A stretch of DNA of 25,203 nt from an uncultured Moraxella sp. (GCA_916720335.1 CAKAQU010000008.1:1-25203); one strand, 5' to 3'. Positions 6,797-15,301 are shown, numbered from the stretch's first letter. Program-made: numbers and translations. Notes: a model not told the origin generated them from the sequence alone.

Positions 6797-7885
6797 ATGA
6801 TTTTTAAGCCAATGTTAAAAATAGACCCTTTTTTTCGCCGTCTTGCATTTTTATTGTTTTGGGTGATTTTGCTGTATGCATTGTTTTTACTGCGTTCAGT
6901 TTTAACACCATTTATAGTGGCATTTGTGTTTGCCTATATGTTAAATCCGCTGGTTAGTTGGCTAAATCGCTTTATTGGGCGAGGTCTAGCGATTGTTTTG
7001 GTGTACGTGTTTGGCGCTTTAGTGGCTTTTGGATTGCTAGTATGGCTACTTCCCATGTTGTATCGGCAAGTTTTGCTAATTTGGGATTTTGTGCCACAAA
7101 TGGTAAATTGGTATAATCAAACAGGTAGAATGTTTATAAATCGCTATGCTGGAACCAATTTGGACACACTTGATTTTAATATGTTGTCTGATATTTTTGT
7201 TTCTTATGTACAAAGCAATTATCAAGTGTCTGATGCCCAAACGTTTTTAAAAAAAGTACTGTCATCAGGTTTGGGCGCGGTCAATGCACTAGGACTGATT
7301 GTCATGGTGCCAATTTTAACTTTTTACTTTTTATATGACTGGCAAAATCGTTTAAAAACTTGGCAGCAAGCTATACCTGTGGCGTATCAAAATAAGGTTA
7401 CTCAAATTGCTAAAGACTGCGATAAAGCACTGATGAGTTTTGCTAAAGGTCAAGTCTCCGTAATGGTTTTATTGGGCTTTATTTACGCCATTCAATTGCA
7501 ATTGATTGGCTTAAATCTTGGATTGATTATTGGCATCAGTGCAGGCGTGGTAAGTTTTGTACCGTATTTGGGATTTGGGTTAGGTATTTTATCAGCATTG
7601 ATTGTAGGTGTGGTGCAATTTGGACTAGACCCGTTACATTTAGGTTTGATTATTGGAGCGTTTTTGGTGGGTCAAGCCATGGAAGGCTATGTACTTCAGC
7701 CATTACTGCTTGGCGATAAAATCGGACTTTCAGCGTTATGGGTAATTTTTTCTGTGTTGGCTGGCGCATCTCTTTTTGGTTTTATTGGTATGTTGATTGC
7801 CTTGCCTGTGTCAGCAGTGATTAATGTATTGTTTCGCCATACTTACGATGCATACATAAGCAGTGATTATTATTTAAACAGATAA
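6797..7885 (+). CDS. PerM/AI-2E-family inner-membrane transporter
   Basis: The 362-residue protein has the layout of the AI-2E exporter family (PerM, TqsA, YdiK): two or three hydrophobic helices at about 12-90, a soluble segment at 95-155, and four or five helices from about 160 to the end. Signature stretches are LTPFIVAFVFAYMLNPLV, VPYLGFGLGILSALIVG, GQAMEGYVLQPLLLG and FGFIGMLIALPVSAVINVL. The substrate is unknown; family members have been linked to autoinducer-2 or ion export. The start at 6797 lacks a clear ribosome site, and the ATG 15 bases later is no better. The gene is divergent from purM and upstream of hda, a conserved gammaproteobacterial neighbourhood. Confidence 0.88.
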   Translation: MIFKPMLKIDPFFRRLAFLLFWVILLYALFLLRSVLTPFIVAFVFAYMLNPLVSWLNRFIGRGLAIVLVYVFGALVAFGLLVWLLPMLYRQVLLIWDFVPQMVNWYNQTGRMFINRYAGTNLDTLDFNMLSDIFVSYVQSNYQVSDAQTFLKKVLSSGLGAVNALGLIVMVPILTFYFLYDWQNRLKTWQQAIPVAYQNKVTQIAKDCDKALMSFAKGQVSVMVLLGFIYAIQLQLIGLNLGLIIGISAGVVSFVPYLGFGLGILSALIVGVVQFGLDPLHLGLIIGAFLVGQAMEGYVLQPLLLGDKIGLSALWVIFSVLAGASLFGFIGMLIALPVSAVINVLFRHTYDAYISSDYYLNR

Positions 7886-7951
7886 TGAATTCTATATTTG
7901 AATTAAAAATAACCAAAAAATACAAATTCTACGCCACTGTCTGAATTATGG

Positions 7952-7981
7952 TTGCAAAATTTGTCTAAAATGTGTTATATA
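7952..7981 (+). promoter_or_regulatory. Probable hda promoter
   Basis: TTGCAA at 7952-7957 is followed 17 or 18 bases later by TTATAT/TATATA (7975-7981). The second register has a TGT extension before the -10. It predicts a leader of about 30 bases before the ATG at 8019. Confidence 0.5.
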
Positions 7982-8018
7982 TAAGTTGTTTTTTTGCTAT
8001 TTTAAGTTTTCAATCCCA

Positions 8019-8813
8019 ATGACCAATCCCAATCAGCGCCAAAAATTCTTTCAACCATCATTAGATAATATTGATATTAGACAGGATGCCAGTCTTGGAG
8101 ATTTTGTTGGGGAGTGTTATCAACCTTTGTTAAATGCTGTGCATCAGTTATGCTCTGGACAAATGACTGAACTTTTCGTGGTTGGTAAAAAAGGTTTTGG
8201 TAAAACGCACTTGGCAATGGCGATTTATGATGAATACACCAACCAAGACTTAGACGCCATTTATATATCCTTTGCAGAATTGGTGATGGGCGAAGAAGAT
8301 GAACATGCGTTGTCAGGGCTGGAGCATTTTGATTTAGTAATTTTAGATGATGTGGGTGCAATATCAGGCAATGATTATTGGCAAGAAGCTTTGTTTCATC
8401 TGATTAATCGAGTACGCAACCAGCAAAAACAGCTTTTATTTTTAGCAGATAACCCTGCAGGCGAGCTTCATATTGCATTGCTGGATTTGGTAACTCGTTT
8501 ATCACTTGCTCCAATGATTGATTTACCAGTGATTGAGGATTTGATTGACCGTTCCGCGTTAATTAATCATATGCTTCAGCGTAAAAATTGGCGACTTCCT
8601 GATGAAATTTTAGCTCATTTAATTACTGAAGGCCCTCAAAATTCGGGTGATATCGCCATTGTACTTGAAAATATTGCGCCATTATTGACGCATTTGTCAC
8701 GAGTGCAAGTGCCTAAAAAAATTATTGAAAAAGCCAGACAAGTCATTGAAAGAGAAACTTTGCTTTTAGAGCTTAGCGACTACGTTTTTGATGACGATTT
8801 ATTAGATAGTTAG
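8019..8813 (+). CDS. hda: Hda, DnaA-homologous regulator of replication initiation
   Basis: Hda is an AAA+ protein that, on the DNA-loaded beta clamp, stimulates ATP hydrolysis by DnaA and so limits re-initiation. The 264-residue product has a canonical Walker A (GKKGFGKT, 56-63), Walker B (DLVILDD, ending at 111) and a TR in the arginine-finger region (R160; ASR in E. coli). E. coli Hda has a degenerate Walker A, while this one is intact. The clamp-binding QLSLPL motif normally at the N-terminus is not obvious; QRQKFF at 6-11 may stand in. The protein is about 30 residues longer than E. coli Hda, mostly an acidic C-terminal tail. The ATG at 8019 is chosen over a TTG at 7986; no clear ribosome site is visible. 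DnaA itself is less likely because domains III and IV are absent or incomplete. Confidence 0.88.
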   Translation: MTNPNQRQKFFQPSLDNIDIRQDASLGDFVGECYQPLLNAVHQLCSGQMTELFVVGKKGFGKTHLAMAIYDEYTNQDLDAIYISFAELVMGEEDEHALSGLEHFDLVILDDVGAISGNDYWQEALFHLINRVRNQQKQLLFLADNPAGELHIALLDLVTRLSLAPMIDLPVIEDLIDRSALINHMLQRKNWRLPDEILAHLITEGPQNSGDIAIVLENIAPLLTHLSRVQVPKKIIEKARQVIERETLLLELSDYVFDDDLLDS

Positions 8814-8853
8814 TTTGGATTATTGATTGTATTTGTTTATTATAGGAATGATT

Positions 8854-9507
8854 ATGCGTAAACTCTCTTCTTCAATGTTGTTGGCTTTTTTAGCTTGCTA
8901 TGCTTTAGGAGCGTCTGCTGACGTTAAATTATCAATTGAAGACAATGTTAAAGTAATTGCCATCAATGGTCAAGAAATCAAAAACAGTCCATTTTTGCCG
9001 ACCAAGCAGCAATTTACACTAGAGCCAGGGCGTCATGTAATTACTGCACGTTATGACCGACTGTTTGATTTAACTCATAACAGCCATGATTATCTAAAAT
9101 CTGGCAACATAACATTATCTGTAGACTTGCAAGATAATCAAAGTTATCAGCTTATCATGCCAAATCAACCGTCGGTCTATTCTCAAGCTAAAGAATACGC
9201 TAAAGCGCCGACACTGGCACTCGCCCAAAATGGCAAAATCATTGCTCAAGAAAGCCAATCAGAAAAACAAGAAGGCATTTTGTCATCACTGGGTGGTTTA
9301 TTTGGTAGAGATAAAGCGGTTCAAACCAATCAAAAAGTTGTTGCTGCTGTACAAAATCCAGCAAGCCCATCTTTAAATACTTCAGCTATTAACACTTCAT
9401 CTACAACCACTTCAGTAAAAACAAATACACTTGATAGTTTTATGCAGCTTTGGTTAAATGCCAGTGAAGAAGAGCGCGAAAAAATCCGCCAATGGATTGC
9501 CAAATAG
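8854..9507 (+). CDS. DUF2057-family periplasmic protein (YccT/CsgI-like)
   Basis: The start at 8854 has AGGA six bases upstream, better than in-frame starts at 8827 and 8848. The first 22 residues are a signal peptide (MRKLSSSMLLAFLACYALGASA). The next hundred fit the DUF2057 pattern: VKLSIEDNVKVIAINGQ, an LEPGRHVITARYD core, then a beta-rich stretch. The C-terminal third is a Ser/Thr/Asn-rich linker followed by a charged helix (ASEEEREKIRQWI). E. coli YccT (CsgI) is a periplasmic inhibitor of curli assembly; whether that applies here is not known. It lies 40 bases after hda and may share its transcript, ending at the hairpin at 9530-9556. Confidence 0.72.
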   Translation: MRKLSSSMLLAFLACYALGASADVKLSIEDNVKVIAINGQEIKNSPFLPTKQQFTLEPGRHVITARYDRLFDLTHNSHDYLKSGNITLSVDLQDNQSYQLIMPNQPSVYSQAKEYAKAPTLALAQNGKIIAQESQSEKQEGILSSLGGLFGRDKAVQTNQKVVAAVQNPASPSLNTSAINTSSTTTSVKTNTLDSFMQLWLNASEEEREKIRQWIAK

Positions 9508-9529
9508 TTTAAAATCAGACAACCTAAAT

Positions 9530-9556
9530 AAAAAACCTACTTACAGTAGGTTTTTT
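9530..9556. terminator. Bidirectional terminator between convergent genes
   Basis: A perfect 11-bp stem AAAAAACCTAC (9530-9540) / GTAGGTTTTTT (9546-9556) has a 5-base loop. It serves both the DUF2057 gene and the minus-strand lipoprotein gene. Confidence 0.92.
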
Positions 9557-9567
9557 ATTAATTATCA

Positions 9568-9771
9568 TTAATTTTCTTCATTATCTTGTTTCTTTTTCTT
9601 TTCTTTTTTATCATCCTTATCGCCATTTGGAATCACCGCTTTGACCACACCTTTGGTGGTTTTATAGGCAACCTTAACAGGTACGGTTACGATTTTATGA
9701 ACGCAGCCTTGTAAAAACAAAAAATTAGCCGCTAATGCAATCAATGCAGCATTTTTTAGAGTATTTTTCAT
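9568..9771 (-). CDS. Small lipoprotein (NF038104-like)
   Basis: The 67-residue product has a lysine-bearing hydrophobic leader and a lipobox-like FLFLQGC, so Cys23 should be lipidated and the protein anchored in the envelope. The mature part begins VHKIVTVPVKVAYKTTKGVVKAV, which I recall from a family of short lipoproteins in Acinetobacter and relatives (NF038104). It ends in a Lys/Asp/Glu-rich tail. The start at 9771 has AAGGA seven bases upstream; a longer reading frame to 9924 only overlaps xthA. It lies 28 bases after xthA and is probably on its transcript. Function unknown. Confidence 0.82.
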   Translation of the reverse strand: MKNTLKNAALIALAANFLFLQGCVHKIVTVPVKVAYKTTKGVVKAVIPNGDKDDKKEKKKKQDNEEN

Positions 9772-9799
9772 CAAATTTTCCTTATCAATCAAAGGTAGG

Positions 9800-10612
9800 T
9801 TAAATATCAAACTTTGCCCAAACAGGCGCATGGTCGGACGGTTTTTCTTGTGCTCTGGTGGTGTAATCAATACCAGCTGATAAACAGTTTTTTGCCAGAG
9901 CAGGTGTACATAAAATATGGTCAATTCTCAAACCACGTTTGGGATTGTCATCAAATCCTCTACTGCGATAATCAAACCAACTGTATTCTTGAGTATCTGG
10001 GTAGTGCTGACGGTAAGTATCAGTCAAATCAGTATCTAATAACGCTTGATACCATAAACGTTCTTCAGGCAAAAATGAACAAATTCCATTATCTTGCCAT
10101 CGCTTAGCAACATGACTACCAATCCCAACATCGTTATCGCTGGGCGCAACATTCATATCACCCATGACCATGATTTCTCGCCCTTGTTGTTTGAGCGTGT
10201 CAATATAATTGATTAATTTAGTATAAAAATCACGTTTCATTGGATATTTGATTTGATGGTTTTGATGTTCGCCTTGTGGAAAATAACCATTGATTACATC
10301 GATTTGCCTACCATGAATATCAAAACGAGCGTGAATCAATCGTTTTTGGTCATCATCACCATCGCTTAAAAACCCTTTTTGGACGAAAATAGGTGCAGTT
10401 TTGGATAAAATAGCCACGCCATAATGGGATTTTTGCCCAAAATAAGTGACTTGATAACCTAAATTTTCAACTAACGATGATGGAAAATCTTTATCTTGAA
10501 CTTTGGTTTCTTGCAGTCCAATAATATCAGCATCTAAGGTGTTTTTAATCATTTGCAGCTGATGAATTCTGGCACGTATTCCGTTAATATTAAAACTTAC
10601 AAAAGTTGTCAT
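9800..10612 (-). CDS. xthA: Exonuclease III
   Basis: This Mg-dependent AP endonuclease and 3'-5' exonuclease repairs abasic and oxidised DNA. The 270-residue product aligns along its length with E. coli ExoIII (268): FVSFNINGIRAR, IGLQETKVQD, INGYFPQGE, MGDMNVAPSD, SWFDYRSRGFDDN and KPSDHAPVWA. Catalytic residues are visible at Asn8, Glu35, Tyr110, Asp152, Asn154, Asp231 and His261. The start has GGAAG six bases upstream. It is divergent from the thioesterase gene and followed by the small lipoprotein gene. Confidence 0.96.
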   Translation of the reverse strand: MTTFVSFNINGIRARIHQLQMIKNTLDADIIGLQETKVQDKDFPSSLVENLGYQVTYFGQKSHYGVAILSKTAPIFVQKGFLSDGDDDQKRLIHARFDIHGRQIDVINGYFPQGEHQNHQIKYPMKRDFYTKLINYIDTLKQQGREIMVMGDMNVAPSDNDVGIGSHVAKRWQDNGICSFLPEERLWYQALLDTDLTDTYRQHYPDTQEYSWFDYRSRGFDDNPKRGLRIDHILCTPALAKNCLSAGIDYTTRAQEKPSDHAPVWAKFDI

Positions 10613-10639
10613 ATCAGACTTCCAAAAAATTTGCTCCCT

Positions 10640-10667
10640 ATTTTAACAAAAAAACCAAACAAATTAA
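10640..10667 (-). promoter_or_regulatory. Probable xthA promoter
   Basis: On the minus strand TTAATT (10667-10662) and TAAAAT (10645-10640) are 16 bases apart, and TGT precedes the -10 as an extended element. The leader would be about 20 bases. Confidence 0.5.
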
Positions 10668-10735
10668 GCGTAAAAATTAAAAAACCTTGTACAATACTGC
10701 CATTTTACAAATTCAAACTTACCAAAATACTTATT

Positions 10736-11167
10736 ATGACTGCAAAATTTAGTACAACTTATAAAATATACATCAATCATACCGATGCAGGCGGGATTGT
10801 TTATCACGCTAATCATTTGATTTTCTTGGAAAACTGTCGCCGAGATTGGCTAACCTCTTTAGGGTTTGATGGTTATTTTTTTATAGATAAAGACACTGAC
10901 AAAAAAATTCATTTTGTAGTCAGTGAAGTGGCTGTGCGTTATCATACACCTCTTTTAATTGATGATGTTATTGTGGTGAGTATCCAAAACGTTCAGGTAA
11001 AAGCTGCAAGTTTAATCATTCATCAAAATATTTATCGCGATCAAGATGATTTTACTAAAGCAAAAGTGGCAAGTTCGGCAGAGATTGTGCTTGCTTGTGT
11101 GTGTCATACACCAACTGGCATTCGCCCTTATCGTATTTTAGACAGTTTAAAAGATAAAATCAGCTAA
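10736..11167 (+). CDS. Hotdog-fold acyl-CoA thioesterase (YbgC/4HBT-like)
   Basis: The 143-residue product carries the 4-hydroxybenzoyl-CoA thioesterase signature near its start: INHTDAGGIVYHANHLIFLE, with Asp17 as the expected catalytic residue. The rest is a typical hotdog (VAVRYHTPLLIDDVIVVSI, SAEIVLACV). Such enzymes hydrolyse short- or medium-chain acyl-CoA. YbgC belongs with tol-pal in E. coli, but no tol genes are here, so the substrate is open. The ATG at 10736 is chosen because the family motif begins 14 residues later; the frame is open further upstream but that part is AT-rich and overlaps xthA. No strong ribosome site. The 143 bases after the gene show no clear terminator. Confidence 0.85.
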   Translation: MTAKFSTTYKIYINHTDAGGIVYHANHLIFLENCRRDWLTSLGFDGYFFIDKDTDKKIHFVVSEVAVRYHTPLLIDDVIVVSIQNVQVKAASLIIHQNIYRDQDDFTKAKVASSAEIVLACVCHTPTGIRPYRILDSLKDKIS

Positions 11168-11310
11168 CGATGCATTTATTGACGGATTTAAACCCTATTA
11201 AAGCAACTGATGACAGCCTATTTTAAATGCTTTTAAAGGCACTTTAATTTAACTATCATCATTTGATTAAACGCACTTAAAGCACACAAATTTAAATTTT
11301 AAAAAGTCCA

Positions 11311-12165
11311 CTATAAAAACTTTGTAATTAATCGCAGTGGTAGATATTTCATACCAAGACCGATTGGCAACCAAGGCCACAGCGGAACAAAGGCTTCTTG
11401 TACATTGGCTTCAATAGCTTTAATAATGACATCGGCACCTTCTTCTTCTTCTACTTCAAAAGGTAAATATTTTGCGCCAATATTTAAATCAGTACGCACA
11501 TATCCAGGATAGATGGTAGAAACATGAATGGGTAACTTTTCCTTTAAGACGTCTGCACGTATGCCTTCTGCCAAATGCGCCAAACCCGCTTTGGCGGCAG
11601 CATATGTAGTCAAATGCCGCGGCAACCCACGAATGGCTGACATGCTTGAGATTACAACCAAATGCCCACTATTTTGACGGCGAAAAATCTGCATAGCTGC
11701 TTCACACTGTGCTAAAGCCGCAATAAAGTTGGTTTCAGCAGTTGCCCGATTGATGTTAAAACGACCATGCCCAATAACCCGACTGTCGCCAACACCTGCA
11801 TTAACAATGATTTTATCTAATTTGCCAAACTCACCAGCAAATTCTTCAAAAATTTTAAATACATCATCATAGACTGTTACATCAAGTGCTTTGGTAATCA
11901 CTTTAATGCCATATTGTTTTTGTAGTTCTGTCTTTAAAGCATCCAATCGCTCCAGACGTCTGGCGCAAATTGCCAAGTCATAACCTAAAAATGCAAATTT
12001 TCTTGCCATCATTGCTCCAAGACCCGAGCTTGCCCCGGTAATGAGCACCACTTTACCCGCACCAACACCGCGAATATCATTTAAGTCTTTGATTTTATTA
12101 AAACGGTTGGCAAGAACTCGTCCAAATTTATCCGCTTTGGCAAATAATTCTTCTAATTTTTTCAT
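11311..12165 (-). CDS. Short-chain dehydrogenase/reductase
   Basis: The 284-residue cytosolic oxidoreductase has a classical SDR fold: TGASSGLG at 43-50 for the cofactor, CARRLERL after the second strand (Arg favours NADP), NAG at 122-124, and the active site with SS at 173-174, Tyr188 and Lys192. The first 35 residues (EELFAKADKFGRVLANRF) form an N-terminal helix. The ATG at 12165 has AGGA six bases upstream. It lies 14 bases after sohB and should be cotranscribed. The substrate cannot be named; the C-terminal EEEEGADVIIKAIE and the proline-rich end are seen in SDRs acting on lipids or acyl chains, which is only a hint. Confidence 0.88.
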   Translation of the reverse strand: MKKLEELFAKADKFGRVLANRFNKIKDLNDIRGVGAGKVVLITGASSGLGAMMARKFAFLGYDLAICARRLERLDALKTELQKQYGIKVITKALDVTVYDDVFKIFEEFAGEFGKLDKIIVNAGVGDSRVIGHGRFNINRATAETNFIAALAQCEAAMQIFRRQNSGHLVVISSMSAIRGLPRHLTTYAAAKAGLAHLAEGIRADVLKEKLPIHVSTIYPGYVRTDLNIGAKYLPFEVEEEEGADVIIKAIEANVQEAFVPLWPWLPIGLGMKYLPLRLITKFL

Positions 12166-12179
12166 CAAAAATCCTTAGC

Positions 12180-13154
12180 TTATAAAAAATTTTGAGTTTT
12201 ACTGTCTGATAGATTGGCTAAAAACCGTGTTGCCATTTGACCTGCTTTTTGAAGAGCTTTTGTGCCACTTACAGCCAGATGTTCAGTAAGACCCAATTTT
12301 TCTGCCAAGGTTGGTTCAGTATAGCTTTGTAATAAAAATACATCGTGTTTATTCATTTGCTCTAATAAATACGCATCTGATGTCATGATACCATCAACTA
12401 GGTTTAAGGTTTTGGCATCCACTCCAAACCAAAATTCGCCAGTAGCAATTTTATCGATATCAATATGTTGACGATGTTTTTGAATAAAATCTTTAAATAA
12501 TTGATGAATGCGATTAATGTCTTCTTGATATTTGGCGCGGTCTTTGTCGCTATTTTCACCAAACATGGTAACCGTGCGTTTATATTCACCCGCGGTAAAC
12601 ATCTCAAAGCCAATATTATGTTGTTTTAAAAATTCGTGAAAATTAGGTAATTGCGATACCACGCCTACCGAACCAATCACCGCAAATTCACTAGCAAGAA
12701 TTTTATTGGCGGTGCATGCCATCATATAACCGCCACTGGCAGCAATTTTATCCACACAGATTGTCAAATCAAATCCGGCATCTTTTAATCTGACTAATTG
12801 GGCTGCAGCCAGTCCATAAGCATTGACTTGTCCGCCACCACTTTCAAGACGAACCACCACTTCATCACCTTGTTTTCCAGCACTGATAATGGCGGAGATT
12901 TCTTCGCGTAAATTTGCCACAGCATCGGCTTTAATATTACCTAAAAAGTCTAATACAAATACTTTTTTACCACTATCTTGATGTTTTTTTTGTGATAATT
13001 TTTTGGATTTTAGTTTGGTAAATTTTTGTAAACAACATGGTTTATTAACAGATTGTTTAAAAACATGGTCAAAACGCTGCTGCTGTTTTTGTTGAATTTG
13101 ATTTAAATGTACAAGGCGCAATTTAGCAGGTTTTTTTGGGGAATAAAAAAGCAT
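12180..13154 (-). CDS. sohB: SohB-like S49 peptidase without N-terminal membrane anchor
   Basis: SohB is a signal-peptide-peptidase-like serine protease using a Ser-Lys dyad. The catalytic core aligns closely with E. coli SohB: LDFLGNIKADAVANLREEI, RLESGGGQVNAYGLAAAQL, VDKIAASGGYMMAC with nucleophile Ser140, and GEYKRTVT with Lys192, 52 residues apart as in the family. The product is 324 residues against 349 for E. coli, because the N-terminal transmembrane helix is missing: it begins MLFYSPKKPAKLRLVHLN and continues basic and Gln-rich. The 97 bases upstream hold a promoter and no hydrophobic reading frame. A putative promoter lies at 13189-13216, and the SDR follows by 14 bases. The active site may thus be on the cytosolic side, unlike the envelope-facing family members. 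Confidence 0.9.
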   Translation of the reverse strand: MLFYSPKKPAKLRLVHLNQIQQKQQQRFDHVFKQSVNKPCCLQKFTKLKSKKLSQKKHQDSGKKVFVLDFLGNIKADAVANLREEISAIISAGKQGDEVVVRLESGGGQVNAYGLAAAQLVRLKDAGFDLTICVDKIAASGGYMMACTANKILASEFAVIGSVGVVSQLPNFHEFLKQHNIGFEMFTAGEYKRTVTMFGENSDKDRAKYQEDINRIHQLFKDFIQKHRQHIDIDKIATGEFWFGVDAKTLNLVDGIMTSDAYLLEQMNKHDVFLLQSYTEPTLAEKLGLTEHLAVSGTKALQKAGQMATRFLANLSDSKTQNFL

Positions 13155-13188
13155 AATCTCTTCACTTATTCAAATGGAAGTTATTGTT

Positions 13189-13216
13189 ATCATACACAGT
13201 ATGATTTATTAAGCAA
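13189..13216 (-). promoter_or_regulatory. sohB promoter with overlapping dyad
   Basis: On the minus strand TTGCTT (13216-13211) and TATGAT (13194-13189) are 16 bases apart, giving a leader of about 28 bases. A perfect dyad ATCATAC-ACA-GTATGAT (13189-13205) covers the -10 and part of the spacer, a repressor-type position. Confidence 0.5.
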
Positions 13217-13251
13217 TATCATAATGGGGTAAATCATCAAAAATAAAAGCC

Positions 13252-15123
13252 CTATTCTTTTTTGTTTTCTTTGTTTTCACATTTTAGCCCAACACCGCGC
13301 AATCTGCCTTGGTTGTCAATGTCACGCACAATCAATGACCATGAGTTATTTAGACGCACTTTATCACCTTTAACTGGTTCGGTGGTAAAATGCTCACTCA
13401 TAAATTCGGCAATGGTTTTGTGTTTTACTGTTTGTATTTTTTGCAAAAGCTCATCATCCACACCTGCTAACGTGGTAGTTTTTTGGGAGAATGTTAGAGC
13501 ATCTAAGGCATAGGCAACGGTTGGCATTTTTTTGGTTACAAATTCACCATGCCTGGTTTTTTGGTTAGCCAGTCCATTAAATGGTAAATCGGCGATGCGC
13601 ACATGGGGTGATAATAACCAATCGCCATAAAATTCACTGTTTTTTTGATATTGTGCGGTGGTGTTATTAAAGACACGAGCAACTGACATGGCATTTTCAG
13701 CGGATAAAATGTACCACACAACATCATCTACTTTAAGTACTGTATCTTGTTGAATATTAACTAGTCTTTGGTTGCGAACAAGAGCAAATACACTTAGGTT
13801 GGATTCTTTGACTTTATTGGAAATGTTTTTTGGATGCCGACCAATAGCAAAGGCACCTTCTTTAACCTCAAATTCATAAAGAGTCATATTGGCTTGGTCG
13901 CCAACCCAAATTTCCTGAGTGGCTTTGGGTTCATTGTCTGTAGGTACCCAAACTTGAAATATTCGAGACATCAGTGCAATGCTGGTTCCTTGAACAAGTA
14001 GCGATAAAATCACCACACCAAACGTTAGATTAAATGCCAAATTTGCCCCTTCAACATGATTCATAACGGGCAAAATAGCCAATGTGATGGGTACAGCGCC
14101 TCTTAAACCAACCCACGAGATAAAACCAATCTCCGTTTTTTTAAAACCAAAAGGCAATAGACTGCTTATCACTGCAAAGGGGCGAGCAACCAGCAATAAA
14201 AATAAAAATACCAACAATGAATAATGCCATACTTCAATTAATTCTGTTGGTGTTACCAAAAGCCCCAGAACAACAAACAAAAGAGCTTGGGAGAGCCAAG
14301 CAAAACTGTCCATGACCCGTAACACATGCTCAGTTGCGCGCACTTTAGTGTTGCCAATGACCACGCCTGCTAGATACACTGCTAAAAAACCACTACCACC
14401 TAAAATATTGGTTGCACCAAATACTGCAATGCCTGCTGATAAAATTAAAATGGCATACATACCTTCTTCTAAACGCACCTTTGGGAGCAGGCGTGATAAT
14501 AAAAATCCCGCCAAAAGACCCAAAACCAAACCAATGCCAATTTGGCTGATTAACATAAAGATGGTACTACCAAACGTTTGATTTTCTGGACTGATATTTA
14601 AAGCAATCATTACTGTAACCAGTAGGATTGCCAAGGGGTCATTTGCTCCTGACTCAATCTCTAACGTTGCTTGTACGCGGTCATTTAATTTAACCCCACC
14701 ATTACGCAACAAACTAAAAACCGCTGCCGCATCTGTTGAACCAACAATTGCAGCCATTAAAATACCCAATCGCCAATCAATGCCAAAAAGCCAAGAGATA
14801 AATACTCCTAGACATAATACTGTTGCCAAGACACCCCAACTTGCCAATACAATAGCAGGCTTTAAACCAACCCGAAAAGAACGCAATGATGTACGAAGTC
14901 CACCATCAAGCAAAATACATGCCAGTGCTGCCTGTCCAATAAAATTGGCAAGTGGGTAATTGGCAAATTCAATTCTTAAAATTCCATCTTCACCAGCTAA
15001 CATACCTACACCCAAAAAGAATACTAACAACGGTATACCAAACTTTGAAGAAATTGTACTGGTCATAATGCTGGCAAAAATTAATAAAGATGCCACCAAG
15101 TAAAGCACATTGAGTGTATTCAT
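13252..15123 (-). CDS. cvrA: CvrA/NhaP2-type K+/H+ antiporter
   Basis: The 623-residue inner-membrane protein is a CPA1-type cation/proton antiporter. The first 380 residues hold about 12 hydrophobic helices with family stretches FGIPLLVFFLGVGMLAGEDG, ILLDGGLRTS, AAIVGSTDAAAVFSLL, the ion-binding ESGANDPLA and WVGLRGAVPI. After it comes a TrkA-C domain (VKEGAFAIGRHPKNI to about 490) and a CorC/HlyC-like C-terminal domain ending near DIDNQGRLRGVGL. Both extra domains are typical of CvrA (E. coli, 578 residues), which exports potassium. The ATG at 15123 gives the normal family start; in-frame starts at 15141 and 15162 (TTG) also exist, and none has a clear ribosome site. Confidence 0.92.
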   Translation of the reverse strand: MNTLNVLYLVASLLIFASIMTSTISSKFGIPLLVFFLGVGMLAGEDGILRIEFANYPLANFIGQAALACILLDGGLRTSLRSFRVGLKPAIVLASWGVLATVLCLGVFISWLFGIDWRLGILMAAIVGSTDAAAVFSLLRNGGVKLNDRVQATLEIESGANDPLAILLVTVMIALNISPENQTFGSTIFMLISQIGIGLVLGLLAGFLLSRLLPKVRLEEGMYAILILSAGIAVFGATNILGGSGFLAVYLAGVVIGNTKVRATEHVLRVMDSFAWLSQALLFVVLGLLVTPTELIEVWHYSLLVFLFLLLVARPFAVISSLLPFGFKKTEIGFISWVGLRGAVPITLAILPVMNHVEGANLAFNLTFGVVILSLLVQGTSIALMSRIFQVWVPTDNEPKATQEIWVGDQANMTLYEFEVKEGAFAIGRHPKNISNKVKESNLSVFALVRNQRLVNIQQDTVLKVDDVVWYILSAENAMSVARVFNNTTAQYQKNSEFYGDWLLSPHVRIADLPFNGLANQKTRHGEFVTKKMPTVAYALDALTFSQKTTTLAGVDDELLQKIQTVKHKTIAEFMSEHFTTEPVKGDKVRLNNSWSLIVRDIDNQGRLRGVGLKCENKENKKE

Positions 15124-15188
15124 AAATAATAAATAAACCATTAATTTAAAATGTAAAATCAATAGGATGGAACCAGAAATTCAACCAA

Positions 15189-15217
15189 AGCGTAACAGCT
15201 AGATTTTAAAAAGTCAA
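15189..15217 (-). promoter_or_regulatory. Probable cvrA promoter
   Basis: On the minus strand TTGACT (15217-15212) and TACGCT (15194-15189) are 17 bases apart, with TGT before the -10. It is divergent from the aspS promoter about 80 bases away. Confidence 0.5.
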
Positions 15218-15272
15218 TGGCTTACAAAGGGTAATTAAAAACATAAAAAACATAAAAATTTTCGTTGAAATC

Positions 15273-15301
15273 TTGCGCCATGACACATTAACAGGCATAA
15301 T
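15273..15301 (+). promoter_or_regulatory. Probable aspS promoter
   Basis: TTGCGC (15273-15278) and CATAAT (15296-15301) are 17 bases apart, about 50 bases before the aspS start. Confidence 0.5.

Noticed and set aside
9772..9924. N-terminal extension of the small lipoprotein frame
   Set aside because: It lies antisense-free but inside xthA on the same strand; the signal peptide and ribosome site begin at 9771.
10553..10735. Upstream extension of the thioesterase reading frame
   Set aside because: It overlaps xthA on the other strand, is Lys/Ile-rich AT-driven sequence and the hotdog family starts at the ATG at 10736.
11168..11310. Terminator or small gene between the thioesterase and the SDR
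   Set aside because: Only short AT palindromes such as AAATTTAAATTT are present, with no GC stem or coding signal.
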